This document shows positions 33,633 to 41,977 of a stretch of DNA of 64,000 bases, one piece after another. The DNA is from Bog-473 sp963787485. Its GTDB lineage: Bacteria > Actinomycetota > Acidimicrobiia > Acidimicrobiales > RAAP-2. The notes beneath the pieces are model-generated. The model worked only from the letters and a program-made list of their open reading frames with translations, did not search any database and had not been told where the DNA came from. The DNA lies in the NCBI GenBank assembly GCA_963787485.1, contig CAWBDF010000002.1, positions 248,001 through 312,000 of the forward strand. The letters run 5' to 3'. Each line of letters opens with the position of its first letter. Positions within the stretch are counted from its first letter, which is position 1. The position numbers were made by a program, and so were the translations under genes.

Positions 33633-34577
33633 TCAGCGCGGCACGATCCCCCACCGCGCCGTCCACTGCTGGCCGGGCTCGAGGTTGACCAGGTCCTTTC
33701 CGGTGCGCAGCGCGTTGGGTGGACAGCTCATCGGCTCAATGGCCACCGCCCGCCGCCGCCGGTGCTTCTCGGCCAGCGTGTCACCCGTGTACACCATGAG
33801 ATAGGGGAAGGCGGCATCGACCCACAACGTGGCTCCGGTGACTCCACCGGGCGCGTCGAGCGAGGCCCGGGCGCGGCCATCGGCGTCGCGCTCGAGCCCG
33901 GTGTAGGCGGTGTCGAGCACGGCCGGACCCACGAAACGCGACCCGGTGAAGTCGAATTCGGTTCCCTCCACCGGGGTCAGAACGCCCGTCGGGAGCCCTC
34001 GGTCGTCGAGGTCGAGGGTCTGGCGGGCGGGGACGTGGAGGATCGCCCCGTCCACGGTGTCGGTCCCCGCCGTCAGGTAGGGATGGAAGCCGAGGCCGAA
34101 CGGGATGGCGCGTTGCTCGACCGACTGAGCCACCGTGGTGACGGTGAGTCCCTCCCGGCCGACGTGGTACTCGAGCTCGAGCAGGAGCGAGAAGGGATAC
34201 CCCGGCGAGGGATGGAGCTGGAGCCGCAGCGAGAGCTGGTTCTGGTGACGCGTCTGGAGGGTCCACGGCAGCCAGCGCACAAGGCCGTGGATGGCGTTTC
34301 GGCGCTCGGGCTCGTCGAGCGCGGCCTGGGCTCGCACCCCGTCGTGGTCATAGCGGCCGTCGGCCAGTCGGTTGGGCCAGGGTGCCAACACCTGCCCTCG
34401 CCCCGAGTGCGACCACTCGTCTGGGCCAAATCCGTCGACGACGGCGTGCGCGTCCACGGTGTAGGAGCGCAGCGTGGCGCCGACCTCGCACACGATCAGC
34501 TCTTGGTCGCCGTGCCCGATGCGCCACTGCTGCCCCGTGGGCGAGGCGACCGAGATCCTGGGGGTCCGAGGCGGCAT
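33633..34577 (-). CDS. Aldose 1-epimerase family protein
   Basis: A 314-residue galactose-mutarotase-like protein. The catalytic histidines are expected in AIHGLVRW and GFHPYLTAG, and the base glutamate in AVAIEPMSCPPNAL. The N-terminus has SYTVDAHAVVDGFGPDEW and LAPWPNRLADGRYDH, which give the arginine and asparagine of the family. It interconverts anomers of a sugar or sugar phosphate. ATG 34577 is the family start; the frame is open much further upstream over surE but as a shadow. It is divergent from surE, with 67 bp between the starts. Confidence 0.9.
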   Translation of the reverse strand: MPPRTPRISVASPTGQQWRIGHGDQELIVCEVGATLRSYTVDAHAVVDGFGPDEWSHSGRGQVLAPWPNRLADGRYDHDGVRAQAALDEPERRNAIHGLVRWLPWTLQTRHQNQLSLRLQLHPSPGYPFSLLLELEYHVGREGLTVTTVAQSVEQRAIPFGLGFHPYLTAGTDTVDGAILHVPARQTLDLDDRGLPTGVLTPVEGTEFDFTGSRFVGPAVLDTAYTGLERDADGRARASLDAPGGVTGATLWVDAAFPYLMVYTGDTLAEKHRRRRAVAIEPMSCPPNALRTGKDLVNLEPGQQWTARWGIVPR

Positions 34578-34630
34578 CGGAGGTGAATTCGAAGCAGACC
34601 ACGGAGCGGTACGACGGCTCGAGGGACCAG

Positions 34631-34636
34631 TAGGGT
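34631..34636 (+). promoter_or_regulatory. -10 element (TAGGGT) for a leaderless surE mRNA
   Basis: TAGGGT ends eight bases before GTG 34645, with no Shine-Dalgarno sequence between. Confidence 0.5.
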
Positions 34637-34644
34637 GCACGCAC

Positions 34645-35571
34645 GTGAGGATTCTCGTCACCAACGACGACGGGGTCAGTGCACCCGGGCTCGCTGCGTT
34701 GACACGGACTCTGGCACGGTGGCTCGGAGGACGCCGACCCGACGCCGCCTCCCCCGACGAGATCGTCGTCGTGGCTCCCAGCACCAACTTCAGCGGTGCC
34801 GGCGCCGCCGTGGGTCCGGTCAGCGACCGGATGACCATCGCCTACCAACGGGCCACGGTTGAGGGTGCCGAACACGTGGCCGCCTTCGGGCTCGACGCGT
34901 CGCCGGCCCTCTCGGTCATCGCCGGCGCGCTCGGGGCCATGGGCCCCCGCCCCGATCTCGTGCTCTCGGGGATCAACCACGGCGTCAACGTCGGCCGGTC
35001 CGTCCTCCATTCGGGGACGGTGGGTGCCGCCCTGACCGCCAGCCAGCTCGGGATCAGCGCACTGGCGGTGTCGCTCCGGTCTGGAGCCGACCCCGACCCT
35101 TGGGACTCGGCCGCCGAGCTGGCGGTCGCGCTCGTCCCGGTCCTCGCCGCCGCGCCGGTGGGCACCGTCCTCAGCCTCAACGTCCCGCACCTGCCCGCAG
35201 CTGACATCCGGGGCGTGCGATGGGCCCGGGTCGGCGGAGCCGGCTTGATTACCTCGGCGAGGGGGTCGGCGGGTTGGGCGTCGCCGCTGGCCGAGGAGAT
35301 GGAGGGTCCGGCCGCCCTGGAGGCGGGCCGCTCCGAAATGGCGGGTGAACCGGAGGAGAAGGGGGAGATCGCGCTCTCGGTCGGATCCTCGGTCCCCCCT
35401 TCTGCCGACGTGGCCGGAGCCCCGGGCGACGAGGACGCCGTGCTCGTGGCCCAGGGCTATGCCGCCCTCACTGCCCTGCGCGGTCCGCAGGGCAACGACG
35501 ATCGGGACCTGCTTGACCACCTCGACCGCGGGCTGGCCCACGCCCTGTCCGCATTCTCATTCGCTCCCTGA
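34645..35571 (+). CDS. surE: 5'/3'-nucleotidase SurE
   Basis: A 308-residue SurE. The metal-binding motif is ILVTNDDGVSAPG (NDDG at 7-10), the phosphate-binding serine/asparagine lie in APSTNFSGAG, and SGINHGVNVGRSVLHSGTV is the hallmark glycine-rich block. SurE dephosphorylates nucleoside monophosphates and is linked to stationary-phase survival. Start GTG 34645 is at the conserved N-terminus and is preceded by a leaderless-type -10. Residues about 225-260 form a longer, acidic insertion (GPAALEAGRSEMAGEPEEKG) than usual. Confidence 0.93.
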   Translation: MRILVTNDDGVSAPGLAALTRTLARWLGGRRPDAASPDEIVVVAPSTNFSGAGAAVGPVSDRMTIAYQRATVEGAEHVAAFGLDASPALSVIAGALGAMGPRPDLVLSGINHGVNVGRSVLHSGTVGAALTASQLGISALAVSLRSGADPDPWDSAAELAVALVPVLAAAPVGTVLSLNVPHLPAADIRGVRWARVGGAGLITSARGSAGWASPLAEEMEGPAALEAGRSEMAGEPEEKGEIALSVGSSVPPSADVAGAPGDEDAVLVAQGYAALTALRGPQGNDDRDLLDHLDRGLAHALSAFSFAP

Positions 35572-35576
35572 GCCGC

Positions 35577-35996
35577 TCAGTCGTCGTCGCCCGGCGAGCG
35601 GCGGTGCCGCTTCGTTTCCGAGCGCCGTCGCTTCGCCTCGACTCGACGGCGTCGGGAGCTCTGCGTCGGCATCGTCGGCCGTCGAGCCGCTACCTCGCGG
35701 AGCCCCGCATTGAGCTTGGCGGCTAGGCGCTCCAAGGCCACCTCGCGGTTGCGCGCCTGCGATCGGGACTCCGAAGCGCTGGCCCGAACCACCGGACCGA
35801 TCCGGTCCAACAACCGAGCCCGTTGCCGGGGTCCAAGGGTCGAAGACGCCACCACGTCGAATTGCACCTCTACCCGGCTGAGCGTCCGGTTGGCGTGCTG
35901 GCCACCGGGCCCTCCCGTCGTGGTGGCCCGCCACGAGATCTCCGAAAGCGGGAGCTCGAGCCCGCGGCGCACGCGAAGGGTGCCCTCAGCAGCCAT
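35577..35996 (-). CDS. arfB: ArfB/YaeJ-type peptidyl-tRNA hydrolase
   Basis: A 139-residue release-factor-like protein. The catalytic GGQ is in TTTGGPGGQHANRTLSRVEV near residue 30, and the C-terminal 30 residues are very basic (RRRRVEAKRRRSETKRHRR), as in the ArfB tail that enters the empty mRNA channel. It rescues stalled ribosomes lacking a stop codon. ATG 35996 is used; the frame is open a further 13 codons. The gene is divergent from the aldo/keto reductase, with a leaderless-type -10 on each side of the 37-bp gap. Confidence 0.92.
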   Translation of the reverse strand: MAAEGTLRVRRGLELPLSEISWRATTTGGPGGQHANRTLSRVEVQFDVVASSTLGPRQRARLLDRIGPVVRASASESRSQARNREVALERLAAKLNAGLREVAARRPTMPTQSSRRRRVEAKRRRSETKRHRRSPGDDD

Positions 35997-36004
35997 GGCA
36001 AGCG

Positions 36005-36010
36005 AGCGTA
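36005..36010 (-). promoter_or_regulatory. -10 element (TACGCT) for a leaderless arfB mRNA
   Basis: On the minus strand TACGCT ends eight bases before ATG 35996; no Shine-Dalgarno sequence. Confidence 0.45.
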
Positions 36011-36020
36011 GAGCCACAGG

Positions 36021-36026
36021 TACGCT
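36021..36026 (+). promoter_or_regulatory. -10 element (TACGCT) for a leaderless aldo/keto reductase mRNA
   Basis: TACGCT ends seven bases before ATG 36034. It is the mirror partner of the arfB -10, so two start sites face apart within 37 bp. Confidence 0.45.
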
Positions 36027-36033
36027 CCGGCGC

Positions 36034-37032
36034 ATGGACTACCGCCACCTTGGCCGATCCGGCATGGTCGTGTCCGCTCTCGCCTACGGAAACTGGATCA
36101 CCCACGGTGACCAGGTCGAGGAGGACGCCGCGGTCGGCTGCGTGCGTGCGGCCCTCGACGAGGGCATCACCACGTTCGACACGGCCGACGTCTACGCGCT
36201 GGGCGAAGCCGAATCGATACTGGGTCGGGCGCTCAAGGGTGTCCGACGTGACGGAATCGAGGTCTTCACCAAGGTCTATTGGCCCACTGGACCCAAACCC
36301 AACAACCGCGGCCTCTCGCGCAAGCACATCGTCGAATCACTCCATGCCTCGTTGCGGCGCCTCCAGACCGACCACGTCGACCTCCTTCAGGCCCACCGCT
36401 TCGACTACGAGGCGCCACTCGAGGAGACCCTCCGCGCCTTCGATGACCTCGTGCGACAAGGCAAGGTCCACTACGTGGGTGTCTCGGAATGGACGGCTCA
36501 GCAGATCGCCGACGCACTGGCAATGGCCGACGAAATGGGGTTCGACCGTCTCGTTTCCAATCAGCCGCAGTACTCCATGCTCTGGCGCGTGATTGAGGCC
36601 GAGGTGGTTCCCCTCAGCCAACACGAGGGAGTGGGTCAGATCGTCTGGTCTCCCTTGGCGCAGGGCGTGCTGACCGGCAAGTACCTTCCCGGCTCGGCCA
36701 CCCCGCCGGAGGGCTCGCGGGCCGCCGGCCACGAGGATGCCCAAATGCGTCGGCTGCGGCGCGATGACGTGCTCGAGCTCGTCCAGGCCTATGCGACGCT
36801 GTGCCGGCAGGCGGGTTACACGCCGGCGGCCGTGGCCTTGGCCTGGGTGCTCCAGAACCAGAACGTCAGTAGTGCCATCGTGGGGGCCACCCGCCCCGAG
36901 CAGATCATGGAGAACGTCGCCGCGCTGGACGTGGTGCTCGATCCCGACTTCCTCGAGGCCATCGAGGACGCGCTGGCGCCCGCGGTTCAGTTCGACCCGG
37001 GGCTCACCGGCAGCCCTGCGAGTCGGCCCTGA
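36034..37032 (+). CDS. Aldo/keto reductase (potassium-channel beta-subunit-like)
   Basis: A 332-residue TIM-barrel NADPH oxidoreductase. The tetrad is visible as D and Y in FDTADVYALGEAE, K in VFTKVYWP and H in DLLQAHRFD. The C-terminal NADP-binding part has SSAIVGATRPEQIMENVAA. The RHLGRSGMVVSALAYGNW N-terminus and LVSNQPQYSMLWR are typical of the Kv-beta/YghZ subgroup, which reduces aldehydes and ketones. ATG 36034 is supported by the closely spaced -10 element. It is upstream of a Nudix gene by 42 bp. Confidence 0.93.
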   Translation: MDYRHLGRSGMVVSALAYGNWITHGDQVEEDAAVGCVRAALDEGITTFDTADVYALGEAESILGRALKGVRRDGIEVFTKVYWPTGPKPNNRGLSRKHIVESLHASLRRLQTDHVDLLQAHRFDYEAPLEETLRAFDDLVRQGKVHYVGVSEWTAQQIADALAMADEMGFDRLVSNQPQYSMLWRVIEAEVVPLSQHEGVGQIVWSPLAQGVLTGKYLPGSATPPEGSRAAGHEDAQMRRLRRDDVLELVQAYATLCRQAGYTPAAVALAWVLQNQNVSSAIVGATRPEQIMENVAALDVVLDPDFLEAIEDALAPAVQFDPGLTGSPASRP

Positions 37033-37074
37033 CGAGCCGGACTGCACGTCTGGCCACGGCCACCGAACCAAGGG

Positions 37075-37500
37075 ATGGAACGCTCGGGACAGAAGGGTCA
37101 GCGGATCGCCTCCTACGGAGTGTGCCGCGATGATCTGGGCCGGCTCCTTTTGGCCCGGGCCGCGACGACCATCGCGGCTCGGAGCCGCTGGTTCCTGCCT
37201 GGTGGAGGCGTGCAGCACGGGGAGAACCCAGTGGAAGCGCTCCGCCGGGAAGTCTACGAGGAATCGGGGCTGACGGTGATGGTCGGACGCATGCTCGACG
37301 TTCTCTCCGACGTGCGCACCATCCCCAACGGGATCAGCCTGCACACCGTGCGGCTCATCTACCGGATCGAGTCGTGGAAGGGCACCTTGCGTCGCGAAAC
37401 CGACGGCACCACCGACGCCGTCGGGTGGTTCACCTTGGAGGAAGTGGAGCACATGCCCCTGGCGCACTACGTCGAGACTGTGGTGGACCGTCTCCTGTGA
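37075..37500 (+). CDS. Nudix hydrolase
   Basis: A 141-residue protein with a complete Nudix box at about 44-66 (GGVQHGENPVEALRREVYEE and onward to SGL), which fits GX5EX7REUXEEXGU. It hydrolyses nucleoside diphosphates linked to another group, and the exact substrate is unknown. The stop codon overlaps the GTG start of the NADH dehydrogenase (GTGA), so the two are translationally coupled. A link to NADH or flavin metabolism is suggested by that coupling but is inference. Confidence 0.9.
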   Translation: MERSGQKGQRIASYGVCRDDLGRLLLARAATTIAARSRWFLPGGGVQHGENPVEALRREVYEESGLTVMVGRMLDVLSDVRTIPNGISLHTVRLIYRIESWKGTLRRETDGTTDAVGWFTLEEVEHMPLAHYVETVVDRLL

Positions 37501-38870
37501 GCGACGACGTCGACATCCGCGACGCGCATGCCTACGAACCCGTTCCCGGCCGCGCTCAGAGCAAGGACGACGGGCGCCATCACGTCGTCATCATCGGATG
37601 CGGATTCGGCGGCCTCTTCGCGGCCCGCGCCCTCAAGCGTGCTCCCGTCCGGGTGACGATGATCGACCGAAGGAACCACCATCTCTTCCAACCGCTCCTC
37701 TACCAGGTGGCGACCGGAATCCTCTCCGAGGGTCAGATCGCTCCAGCCATTCGCGACGTCCTACGGAACCACCTTTCGCTACGTGTCCTCCTGGCCGAGG
37801 TCGAGGGCATTGACGTGAGGACGAAACAAGTGCACGCAGACGAGTTCGGCCGGGCGCTCACCATTGGCTACGACAGCCTCGTCGTCGCCGCCGGGGCAAC
37901 GACGACGTACTTCGGGCACGACGAGTACGCCGGGGCAGCACGAGGGATGAAATCGCTTGACGACGCGCTCGGATTACGCGGTGAGATCTTCGGCGCCTTC
38001 GAGCTGGCCGAGGCGGAAGCCCAATTCGGAACACGGCAACGCCTGATGACGTTCGTGGTGGTGGGCGGCGGACCCACGGGCGTCGAGATGGCCGGACAGC
38101 TCTGCGAGCTTTCCCACCGGGCCCTGCGACACAATTACCGTCGCATCGATCCGCAGCAGGCTCGCGTGATCCTGATCGAGGGCGGTGATCGGCTCCTCCC
38201 GACGATGGCCCCCTCGTTATCGCACCGGGCCGAGCGCGACCTGGCCCGCCTCGGTGTGGAGATCCGTCTGTCCACGATGGTCACCGGAATGGACAGCGAT
38301 TGGGTCGAACTGACGACCCAGGATGGGACCACCGAGCGTGTCCACGCCGCCACCAAGGTGTGGGCTGCCGGCACCCGCGCCTCCGCCCTTGGGTCGGCTC
38401 TGGCCGATGCTTCAGGCGCGGAGCGTACTCAGTCTGGTCGCGTCGTCGTCAACCCCGATTGTTCGCTCCCGGGTTATCCCGAGATCTTCGTCGTGGGAGA
38501 CCTCATGGCGCTGCACGACCTCCCGGGTGTCGCGGAGGTGGCCATCCAGTCCGGGGTTCACGCAGCACGGACGATCGTGCGTCGGCTCGAAGGCAAGCCC
38601 GCGATGCCATTCCGCTACCACGACCTGGGCACGCTTGCGGTGGTGTCGCGCTTTGGCGCCGTCGCCCAGATCGGACGGGTGCGAGTCGGCGGGTTCGCCG
38701 CCTGGGTCCTCTGGTTGGCCGTCCACCTGACCTTCCTCACCGGGTTCAAGAACCGGTTCGGGGCGTTGGCGCGCTGGGGGGTCAGCTTCGTCGGTCGAGG
38801 CCGCTACGAGAGGGCGCTCACGGGGCGCTGGGTCGCCCGTGGTGCGGCTGGCCAGGTCACGGATCCCTGA
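37497..38870 (+). CDS. ndh: Type II NADH dehydrogenase
   Basis: A 457-residue NDH-2. The FAD-binding GxGxxG is VVIIGCGFGGLFAAR (about 30-44), and HHLFQPLLYQVATGILS is the classical NDH-2 block. The NADH-binding GxGxxG is FVVVGGGPTGVEMAG (about 182-196), and FVVGDLMAL is the late FAD motif. A C-terminal hydrophobic stretch (FAAWVLWLAVHLTFLTGF) should attach it to the inner membrane face. It passes electrons from NADH to menaquinone without pumping protons. GTG 37497 overlaps the Nudix stop. A repeat array begins 30 bp after its stop codon. Confidence 0.95.
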   Translation: MSDDVDIRDAHAYEPVPGRAQSKDDGRHHVVIIGCGFGGLFAARALKRAPVRVTMIDRRNHHLFQPLLYQVATGILSEGQIAPAIRDVLRNHLSLRVLLAEVEGIDVRTKQVHADEFGRALTIGYDSLVVAAGATTTYFGHDEYAGAARGMKSLDDALGLRGEIFGAFELAEAEAQFGTRQRLMTFVVVGGGPTGVEMAGQLCELSHRALRHNYRRIDPQQARVILIEGGDRLLPTMAPSLSHRAERDLARLGVEIRLSTMVTGMDSDWVELTTQDGTTERVHAATKVWAAGTRASALGSALADASGAERTQSGRVVVNPDCSLPGYPEIFVVGDLMALHDLPGVAEVAIQSGVHAARTIVRRLEGKPAMPFRYHDLGTLAVVSRFGAVAQIGRVRVGGFAAWVLWLAVHLTFLTGFKNRFGALARWGVSFVGRGRYERALTGRWVARGAAGQVTDP

Positions 38871-38900
38871 CCGTTCCCCGAGTCACGCCTGGTGCGCAGA

Positions 38901-38970
38901 CGTATACGGGGGGTCGTATACGGGGGGTCGTATACGGGGTGGTCGTATACGGGGTGGTCGTATACGGGAC
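38901..38970. repeat. Five tandem CGTATACGGG repeats
   Basis: Units CGTATACGGGGGGT (38901, 38915) and CGTATACGGGGTGGT (38929, 38944) are followed by a fifth CGTATACGGG at 38959. The core GTATAC is palindromic. Period is 14-15 bp. The array lies in the 223-bp gap between ndh and a frameshifted membrane protein gene; two CATAATTG boxes follow at 39030 and 39044. Confidence 0.9.
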
Positions 38971-39093
38971 GTCCCTGCTGGGCTTCTTGGACTTCGAGGG
39001 GGCGATGTCCCTCGGGGCGCGTCGGACCACATAATTGGCAGCGCATAATTGAGCCAGGTCAAGCGGGGGGCGTCGGAGGTCGAGAAACCCACT

Positions 39094-39805
39094 ATGGACG
39101 TGAAATCCGACCACGCCGGAATGGGGCCGGACACGGCCGCAACGGCGGTCGTCCATCTACCGGTCGCGACGCCGAACGCCTCGGCAGGCGGTCAGGGCCA
39201 GCTCTTCGGCGACGCCAATCTGACTTTCGCCGACACCGACCGGATCCCCGTCGTGGGATCGGAGCGCCGGACGCCCGGGCGGGGTCCGTCCGGGTGGCTT
39301 CGTGCCGCTGTGATCGTGGTCGGATTGGCTGTTCTCGCCGCTGGCGCCGTGCTGGTCCTGGCCCAGACGGGCGTGATCGGAAAAGACGACACCATCGCGA
39401 CCAACGGCACCCCTCATCAACGCCGCCGGAAGCTCCAACGGACGAGAAAAGGGCTCCTCGGGTCACGCTTCGACCCACCAACACCAGAACGCCTCGGGGG
39501 CACTGGTCACCAAGGTCGCCATGGGGCCGAGCAACGCTGAGTACACCATCGGCGCCGGGTTGTACCAGGTCACTGTGACCACGACGAGCGGACCGTGCTG
39601 GGTGAGTGTCGGCAGCCCGGGACACGCAGCCTCCTTCGCCGGGATCATCCCGGCGGCGAGCTCGCACACCGAGTCCATTCTCGGCGCATCGACGGTCGAG
39701 CTGGGTGCGGGTGGAACCAGCGTCACCCTGACCGCCGGACACCGGTCGGAGACGTTGACGCCGCTTGCGGCACCCTTCACGTACGACTTCGTCTATCGCT
39801 CCTGA
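39094..39805 (+). pseudogene. Frameshifted membrane protein with RodZ-C-like outer domain
   Basis: Two reading frames together make one protein. From ATG 39094 the first runs through a cytoplasmic segment, one membrane helix (LRAAVIVVGLAVLAAGAVLV) and TIATNGTP, then leaves the coding pattern. From about 39410 the next frame (+1) continues with LINAGSSNG, ALVTKVAMGPSNAEYTIG and a beta-rich domain (YQVTVTTTSGPCWVSVGS, VTLTAGHRSETLTP) ending at 39805. This outer domain resembles the DUF4115 domain of RodZ-type proteins. The junction lies at a run of four Cs (ACCCCT); one extra base there explains it. Confidence 0.7.
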
Positions 39806-39965
39806 CGGGGCATCGCGGTCCATCGCCCCTGGCGGGGCGTGCCTCGCCCTTCAAAACATGACTTTCACCACATAACATGACGAAAGTACTGTGCCCTTGG
39901 CCCGTGACGCGTGCTTCCATTTACGTCACCGGTAGATCGCCGGATTGGCATTGGCGAGGAAGGGG

Positions 39966-40000
39966 CGGCCCGGCCCCCAGCGGGCCGGCCCTTTTGGGCC
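39966..40000. terminator. Probable bidirectional terminator between convergent genes
   Basis: CGGCCCG and CGGGCCG form a stem around an eight-base loop, followed by a T run inside a second hairpin (GGCCC-TTTT-GGGCC). It lies between a plus-strand gene ending at 39805 and a minus-strand gene ending at 40003. Confidence 0.5.
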
Positions 40001-40002
40001 GT

Positions 40003-40911
40003 TCAGCCAGCGTTGGGTAGCGACCCCTCCTCGGTCCCGAGGCCCACGATCTCGAGGACGTTGGTCATGACCTCGCCGAAGGCTTCGGGGTCAGCCAGCA
40101 ACCACGAGTGGGTCCCTGGCACCGTCACGACGTCGGGGCTTCCCAGGGACCGGCACATGTCCTCGAACGAGTCCCGGGTGATCAGGTGGTCACGCGGCCC
40201 CCACAGCACGACGACGGGCAGGCGCCGTTGGCGCAGGGTGTCCAGCTCAGTGGTCAGATCCGCCCGACGTGCGATGCCGGCTGTCCGCCAGAGTGATCTC
40301 GGGTCGCGCATCAAGTTCGGCAGGGCCTCGCTCACGATCACCGGGAGGACGCGCCGGGCCTGGCGCACGGGAAACAGGTCGGCGGGAAAGTGGATGCCCC
40401 AGTCCCACAACGGTCGCTCTGCCATGGAGCGGATGGCCGAGCCGGCGGCCCATGCCGATCCGCCCACCGAGTTGATGAGCACCAGGGCCCGGACGTGCTC
40501 AGGGTGGTCGTGCGCCAGCAAGACGGCCACACCCCCACCGAAGGAGTGACCCAGGGCGAGCACGGGTGAGGAAACACCGACGGCATCGAGGAAGGCCGCC
40601 ACCCAGTCCCCGTAGTCGCTCAGTTCGGCCCTGCCGTCGGGCAGCCCAGCCGTCCCTCCAAAGCCGGGCAGTGCCGGGGCATAGACGTGGAGGCCGGCGC
40701 GCACGAGACGCGACAGCGCCCGTTTGTAGGCCTTGTGGTCGAGAGCCCAGCCATGGAGGAAGACCGCCGGGGTACCAGTTCCGGCTTCGCCGTAGACGGC
40801 GGGGCGAGCGTCGACCGTGGTCTGCTTCCAGTCCAGCCAGCCAGCTCGCCGGTCCTCAGTCCCAGCACCGACGCCGTCGTCCTCGATTGTCGGCTCCGCC
40901 GTGATGGCCAC
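40003..40911 (-). CDS. Alpha/beta hydrolase
   Basis: A 302-residue alpha/beta hydrolase. The oxyanion HG motif is VFLHGWALDH, the nucleophile serine is in ALGHSFGGGVA, the acid in GPRDHLI and the histidine in PGTHSWLLADPE. GTG 40911 has GGGAGGG eight bases upstream. The substrate cannot be told from the sequence. It stands alone, convergent with the frameshifted membrane protein gene and downstream of a decayed repeat-protein gene on the same strand. Confidence 0.92.
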   Translation of the reverse strand: MAITAEPTIEDDGVGAGTEDRRAGWLDWKQTTVDARPAVYGEAGTGTPAVFLHGWALDHKAYKRALSRLVRAGLHVYAPALPGFGGTAGLPDGRAELSDYGDWVAAFLDAVGVSSPVLALGHSFGGGVAVLLAHDHPEHVRALVLINSVGGSAWAAGSAIRSMAERPLWDWGIHFPADLFPVRQARRVLPVIVSEALPNLMRDPRSLWRTAGIARRADLTTELDTLRQRRLPVVVLWGPRDHLITRDSFEDMCRSLGSPDVVTVPGTHSWLLADPEAFGEVMTNVLEIVGLGTEEGSLPNAG

Positions 40912-40937
40912 GTCTCAAACCCTCCCTTCCACCAGGA

Positions 40938-41802
40938 TCAACACCTAGGGCCCAACGTCCCTTCCCGATCGACGGCTATCGAACGCGTACCCCCGGCTCG
41001 GAGAAGGTGAAGGACCCGCGGGGGGAGATCTGCGGCGCGGACCGCTGGAATGGAGCCGAACGCCTGCAGCGTGGGGGACCCGTCGGTGACCATGCCGACC
41101 ACCGAGCTCAGTCCCTCGCCCACGCCGCTCTCGTCGAACGGCGCGGTCCCGAAGTTGAACAGGCCCCCGTCCACGCCGCTGAACCAGTACCCGCTCCCGT
41201 CGGGCATGGCCGCCATGGCCACGATCGGCTGGGCCAGGTGGATGGCGCCGGCTGAGCCGAAGAACCCGGCGTGGCCGAAGTAGCGGGCATCGCCGGCATG
41301 AGCGACGCGCCCTCTGGTCCACCTGGTAATAGCCGATCGTCCCGACCCCGGCGAGCTCCCCGCTTGCGGAGGCACGCCGTCGGCCGAACCGCGGATCTCC
41401 ATGCTGGCTGAGCGGCTCCCCAGAGCACCCGGAAGAAATAGGCGTCGACGAGGCACGAGCCTCCCGGATGACCGCCCTGAAGAGACCGTCCCGGGGCAGC
41501 TCAGTTCGGGAATGAACAGGTAGTCGTCTGCACCCGGCCCAAAGAGGTAGACGTCATTGCTCGACGAGAAGTCGATCGTGTCGCTGACGCCGGCGTTGTT
41601 GGTCACCGAGAAGGTCTCAGGCCCGGACTCCGTCCCCAATGTGGTGTCCGGAAAATCCACGAATAGAGGAGAGATTGTCTCGACACGCGGTGTCGCGCCC
41701 CCGGCTGCTCCGCTCCGCGATCCCGACCATCGCCACAGACGTGGCACCGGCGATCGCGATCGCCGGTGCCACGGCCTTCAGCGCCTTCGACACTCCCGCC
41801 AT
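40938..41802 (-). pseudogene. Decayed secreted protein with choice-of-anchor-like and propeller-like repeats
   Basis: The start (ATG 41802, with AAAGGGG upstream) gives a signal peptide GVSKALKAVAPAIAIAGATS. A frame change near 41700 leads to a beta-domain with TPRVETISPLFVDFPDTTLG and SVTNNAGVSDTIDFSSSND. Two more pairs of frame changes follow: GSCLVDAYFF appears in one frame and PGALGSRSASMEIRGSADG in another, then TIGYYQVDQ versus RVAHAGDARYFGHAGFF. The last part contains GYWFSGVDGGLFNFGTA, a repeat like those of the GH26-like proteins. At least five frame changes make it a pseudogene or a badly sequenced gene. Confidence 0.72.
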
Positions 41803-41977
41803 GTGCACGCCCCTTTGCGTCGGGACCGTTGGGTCCCGCGTAGGGCGCGAAAGCTACACGGAGCTGGACACGCCAGCAATGCCCGTGTGCACTTACCTGC
41901 CAGTTTGTGGTGGCCGTCTACGACGCTCTGCGCCGTGACTCCGTTCCTCTTCGACGGGCAGCCGCTGAGGGGGCCGA

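Noticed and set aside
38901..38970. CRISPR array
   Set aside because: Repeats are only 10-15 bp, directly adjacent without unique spacers, and no cas gene is present.
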